Positions 60,161 through 64,000 of a stretch of 64,000 nucleotides of DNA are shown here, piece by piece (the stretch's first letter is position 1; each line of letters begins with the position of its first letter). The notes under the pieces were generated by a model, which saw only the letters and a list, made by a program, of their open reading frames with translations, had not been told where the DNA came from and searched no databases. A program made the translations under genes and the position numbers. The stretch is from Eleusine coracana subsp. coracana (lineage: Eukaryota > Streptophyta > Magnoliopsida > Poales > Poaceae), in NCBI GenBank assembly GCA_032690845.1, contig CM064423.1, positions 32,572,044 through 32,636,043 of the forward strand, written 5' to 3'.

Positions 60161-60720
60161 ACAACTTGTGGCTGAGTTCTAGACCCTATATGCCTTAGAA
60201 GTCTCTGAGTACCCAACAAGAATGCCTTCATCCATTCTGCACTCAAACTTTCCGGGCTTCCTCCTCTTCTTGAGAATGTAGCAAGTGCAGCCAAAGACCC
60301 GAAAATAGGAAACATTCGTTTTCCGTCCAACCAATAGCTCATAGGGTGTCTTCTTTAATAGCCGGTGGAGATATACACGGTTGGAAGTGTAGCAAGCCGT
60401 GTTGATTGCTTCAACCCAAAACCTCTCATGAGTTCCATACTCATCTAGCATAGCACAAGCAAGAGTGATGAGTGTCTTGTTCTTCCTCTCCACTACTCCA
60501 TTCTGCTCGGGAGTATATGTAGCGGAGAATTCATGCTTGATTCCCTACTTGTCACAATATTCCTCCACTGTTGTGTTTTTGAACTCAATCCCATTTTCAC
60601 TCCTTACCTTCATAATGTTGGCCTTGAATTCATTCTTCGCTCTCTTTGCAAACTTTCTGAAGATAGCACTTACTTAAGACTTGTCCACAAGAAAGAAGAT
60701 CCAAGTGTATCTCGTGAAGT
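60161..60720 (-). pseudogene. Copia integrase C-terminal part
   Basis: 60179-60493 reads W-V-E-A-I-N-T-A-C-Y-T-S-N-R-V, Y-E-L-L-V-G-R-K, F-G-C-T-C-Y-I, the conserved copia integrase tail. The upstream core (60500-60720) is broken by stops. Confidence 0.8.
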
Positions 60721-61293
60721 CATCCATAATCACCAAACAATATAGATTGCCTCCTAGACTCTAGTAATGTGTTGGCAAAAACAAGTCCATGCAAGAGCTC
60801 TAGAGGACGAGATGCAGACATGAAAGACTTGGTGGGATGTGAAGATGCAACTTGCTTTCTAGCCTGATAAGCACTGCACAATCTATCCTTCTCAAAGGTC
60901 ACATCCTTGATTCCTTCAACTAGATTCCTCTTGACCACTTTCCTGAGCTGATTCATTCCAACATGTGCCAATCTTCTTTGCCACAACCATCCCTTAGTCG
61001 CCTTGGTGAATAGGCAAGTACTTTGTGGCATGTTGCTTTATTTGAAGTCCATGACATACAAGTTCCTATGCCTCACTCCATGAAACACTAGTCCTTTCTT
61101 TGCATTTTCAATCATTGCACCATCCTTATCAAATGTGCACTTGAATTCCATGTCACAAAGCTAACCAATTGACAGGAGGTTGAAATTGAGGGTTTCCACA
61201 AGAAGGACCTTGGAGAGATGGAGGTCTTCTGTGATGGCCACCTTGCTTGAGCCTCTGACTCTCCCTTTTGAGTTGTCCCTAAAAGTTACCTTC
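60720..61293 (-). pseudogene. Copia GAG-pre-integrase and integrase N-terminus
   Basis: 60720-61031 reads W-L-W-Q-R-R-L-A-H-V-G-M-N-Q-L, the GAG-pre-integrase motif, then the zinc-binding region with a shifted frame after L-E-L-L-H. Upstream positions 61032-61293 match 1-380 closely. Confidence 0.75.
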
Positions 61294-61560
61294 TCACTCT
61301 TTATCTTCATCAATGTTGGTGAACTTGGTTGTCTTTCCGGTCATATGTTGAGTGCACCCACTATCAAGTATCCAGTGGGCACCTCCACTCTTGTAGTTGA
61401 CCCTGGTAGTAGCCATATGATAAGCACTAGAGGAAGAAGGATTAGTATCCAAAGGATTACTTGATTGACCTTCACTAACCTCATCATGTCGAATGAGATC
61501 ATCCTCATAATTAGGGATTCTTGCAATCCCTTCCTGAAGTCTCCTCTGTATAGGATGGTG
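61294..61560 (-). pseudogene. Copia protease and gag tail
   Basis: The active-site motif W-I-L-D-S-G-C-T-Q-H-M-T-G (DSG codons 61357-61365) is intact here, unlike at the left end of the window. Most of gag is missing: the open frame runs on from about 61560 into LTR-like sequence. Confidence 0.8.
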
Positions 61561-62123
61561 GCAGTGTGTGGCATCGGTAGTGCCAATTCGGGTTCTAACC
61601 CTCCAGCAGTGCCGGTCTAGGCGATCGGCAGTGCTGATCGACTCTCGATAGAAGAGAAAACGGTCGTGATTTTCCCACAAATCTCTCCAAAACTCAACCA
61701 AATAATCTTCAAAGCGTGCAATTTTTGGACCAGGGAATTCTCAGGTCATTGTGACCATCCTCCAAGAAGATCCACTCAATGGGCCCAAGAAATCATCATG
61801 AATTTCAGATCTCGTGCCAAGAACACCAAAAAAAGGGGAAACTCGAGAAATCTTCAAAATCGAAGGTGCTAGAGCTTTTGATTCGGTTAAGGATCCATAT
61901 AGGAATGTTCTAACTCATCGTAGCACCAAGATCCCCAAGAAATTTCACCCGAAAAACTCACCCAAAAATAAGATCGAAAATTGCCACGAAAATAGCTCCG
62001 AAAATAAAGAAAAAGAGAAATTCAGGATTTGTGGAGAAGGGAAGATCTTGAGCACAAAATTGAATCTCATATCATTGATCCTTGCATACAATGCTAGAAA
62101 ACCACCCTCTTCCTCCCACTATT
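61561..62123 (-). mobile_element. LTR-like fragment fused to the copia protease region
   Basis: The reverse complement of about 61600-62100 matches 37140-37500 rather than L1-L3, so the element's 5' LTR is absent or replaced. It ends at the CACTA terminus at 62124. A short frame here (61814-62140) is antisense to the LTR and not supported. Confidence 0.55.
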
Positions 62124-64000
62124 CACTACAAGAGATATGACATTCTATGATGATTTTAGAGTGACAATGATCTAATCATCACTAGTTTACGCTATTTATG
62201 ACGATTGATAAACTTTAGTGATGAAGATTAGAGATGCGTCATAAAATCCAGCTAGGAATTGTCACAAAAAAGTTGATTCCATATCATGACGAATTTGGAG
62301 CGTCACAAGAGTCAAACAAAGGTCCTCACAATGGCAAATTGTAATAATTTCGGTCTTCGTCACAATTCATGTTTTTCATTTATTTTTGGTACTATATGCT
62401 CCAATACTTTTGCTTTGAATTAAAAAAAAGTAAAAGTAACATTACATTACCTTATGTGTACAAGAAGAAATATTATTTTAGCATTAAATAGAAAAAATAC
62501 TAGTTTTTAGTTAATGGATATATTTGATATAAAGTAATTCAAAACATAACGTGCATATAAGTTTAGTAGTGTTGAGATGTATGCAACTTACTTAGAGGGT
62601 TCCAAAACAATATGTGTTATTAATGATTCTTTTGATGCATTTATTATGTATTGTTCATCTAATATTTTAGTGTCAAATTAATTTGTAAAATATTATAGAA
62701 ACTCAGTTTATTTTAGAAAAAAGCAATATAAGCTATAAAACATTAAAAAATATTTTTATGGTTTAAGTAAAACAATAACGACATTATATTATCAAACTAT
62801 TGATTTTTCTTATTAAAGCTTCATATTATTGATAATATATGATATTCTATAATTAATAATTATTATTACTATACAATATGTACTTATGTGTGACTATAAA
62901 GTAAAATAGAGAAAACAAAAAAGGTATCATAATTGACACGACTAATGTCTTTTGTTTATATATTAAAAATAATTTTGAAATTAAAATATAGAAAAGACCT
63001 TACCATTCTATTCGTATTCAAGTAGCCCACCTGAGCCCTCCGACTTCGGCCCATAAGAATTCTGGAAAATGAGAAAAAGGCCAACAAGTACGGCCCATGG
63101 TATCGTGGGCCTCATCCAGGTCGTGCAAAGCAGAAGCATGGCCCAATAAGTCGATAACAGTGAAAACGTCATCCAGAAAATGCACATTCAGGTCTCTGTT
63201 TTTGGTTCACGAAAACGTATATCTATCTCATAAAATATGTTTTCAGTATAAGAGAAACGTGTTTGGTGTTTAAACATTTTTTTATCTTTTTTGTATCGCT
63301 AAAAATATATTGAATTTTGAAGTATATTTTGGTGTGGGGCTTTTTGAAGAAAACTGCAACCTATAAAATTTTGTGTGATTTTCTTTTTCAATTGCTGGAA
63401 TCAAAGTGTGTTCAAATTATAGTAAACTACCTATGAGCTAATGAGATTTTGTGCTAAATATCATCTAATTTGAGCTTACACAACTGTAGTCATATTTAAA
63501 AAAAATTATGAAAATTTCTTCGTATTGTGGTGTGTAAGATGTACATTTGCACAAAAAAATCATTCAAAAGTTCAATTGCTTTATTGATTTACAAATTATG
63601 AATAGAATGTTAAATAGTAACTTATTAAACAGTTGATACATTATTGCAATATTAAACTACAGAATTTTGCATTCCAAGCATTTGGGTTGTTAGTTTAAAT
63701 AGTCAAACTAAGCCCTTTCTTCGATTAAAATACTTTTTTAAAAAGAATAATTTACATTTTTTTAAAGAAATTACATAAACTTTAATGAAGTATTTTGTTT
63801 CATAAACAATAAAAATGCAAATAAAAAATGGATGCCAGTTTTTCCCAGTAAATTCCAATTTAGAATATAACAATTCTAAGTTTTATTTTATTTATTTATT
63901 TTCATTTAATAAAGGTTTTTAATAGAAGATAGAATTAAAATAGAAATAAAAAATCGGAAGGCAAACTGGGCCAATTTTGGCCAGGCCTACGCGCCCAGGC
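62124..64000 (+). mobile_element. CACTA (En/Spm-type) transposon, 5' end, continues past the window
   Basis: The terminus CACTACAAGAGATATGACA at 62124 is the CACTA signature. The next 250 bp hold repeated subterminal words such as ATGACGATT and GTCACAA on both strands, as expected for transposase binding. The preceding trinucleotide ATT (62121-62123) would be the 3-bp target duplication. The remaining 1.5 kb is AT-rich with no transposase frame; the other end is outside the window. Confidence 0.75.

Overview
The window is nuclear DNA from a flowering plant, almost certainly a grass. One spliced protein-coding gene is present: an ortholog of the HECT ubiquitin ligase UPL3 (KAKTUS), with a very GC-rich first exon, 16 GT-AG introns and grass-type MITEs in its introns. 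Nearly everything else is transposable-element DNA. The species cannot be told from the sequence alone. There are no rRNA genes, credible functional tRNA genes, CRISPR arrays or prokaryotic operons.

Layout. 1-1896: internal part of a decayed Ty1/copia element on the minus strand (protease, gag, primer-binding site). 1897-9555: three head-to-tail copies of a long LTR-like sequence ('family A') separated by a ~0.6 kb spacer; copy A has a 428-bp insertion between 25-bp direct repeats and copy B has an internal deletion. 9556-10693: AT-rich intergenic DNA and the presumed UPL3 promoter and 5' UTR. 10694-20497: UPL3 (17 coding exons, 1878 codons), with a Tourist-like MITE in intron 1 and a Stowaway-like MITE in intron 8. 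21152-30255: five tandem units of ~1.5 kb just downstream of UPL3, each carrying a ~490-bp hAT-type MITE with 8-bp target duplications and a tRNA-like segment; unit 5 is split by a copia solo LTR.

30398-37930: a copia element with a 5' LTR (itself holding a 1540-bp solo LTR of another family), a primer-binding site and a gag-only coding region, then non-coding LTR-like DNA. 38570-54011: an Athila-like or plant-transposon gag region, present as a tandem duplication in which both copies carry family A inserted at the same codon. The left family A copy was later hit by a 6.7-kb Ty3/gypsy element (40270-46998) with both LTRs, a 5-bp target duplication and CRM-like features. 54012-62123: a minus-strand copia element (3' LTR, polypurine tract, RNase H, RT, integrase, protease) with a hAT-like non-autonomous element inside and a mismatched LTR fragment at its 5' side. 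62124-64000: the start of a CACTA transposon running out of the window.

UPL3 is the only gene with a cellular role: a nuclear/cytosolic E3 ligase with N-terminal armadillo-type repeats and a C-terminal HECT domain. The retroelement reading frames I checked all carry stops or frameshifts. I did not find a convincing new biological system. The most informative structures are the same-site duplicated insertion, the CRM-like element whose integrase frame runs into its LTR, the five-unit array with an embedded tRNA-like MITE, and the repeated short motifs inside the LTRs.
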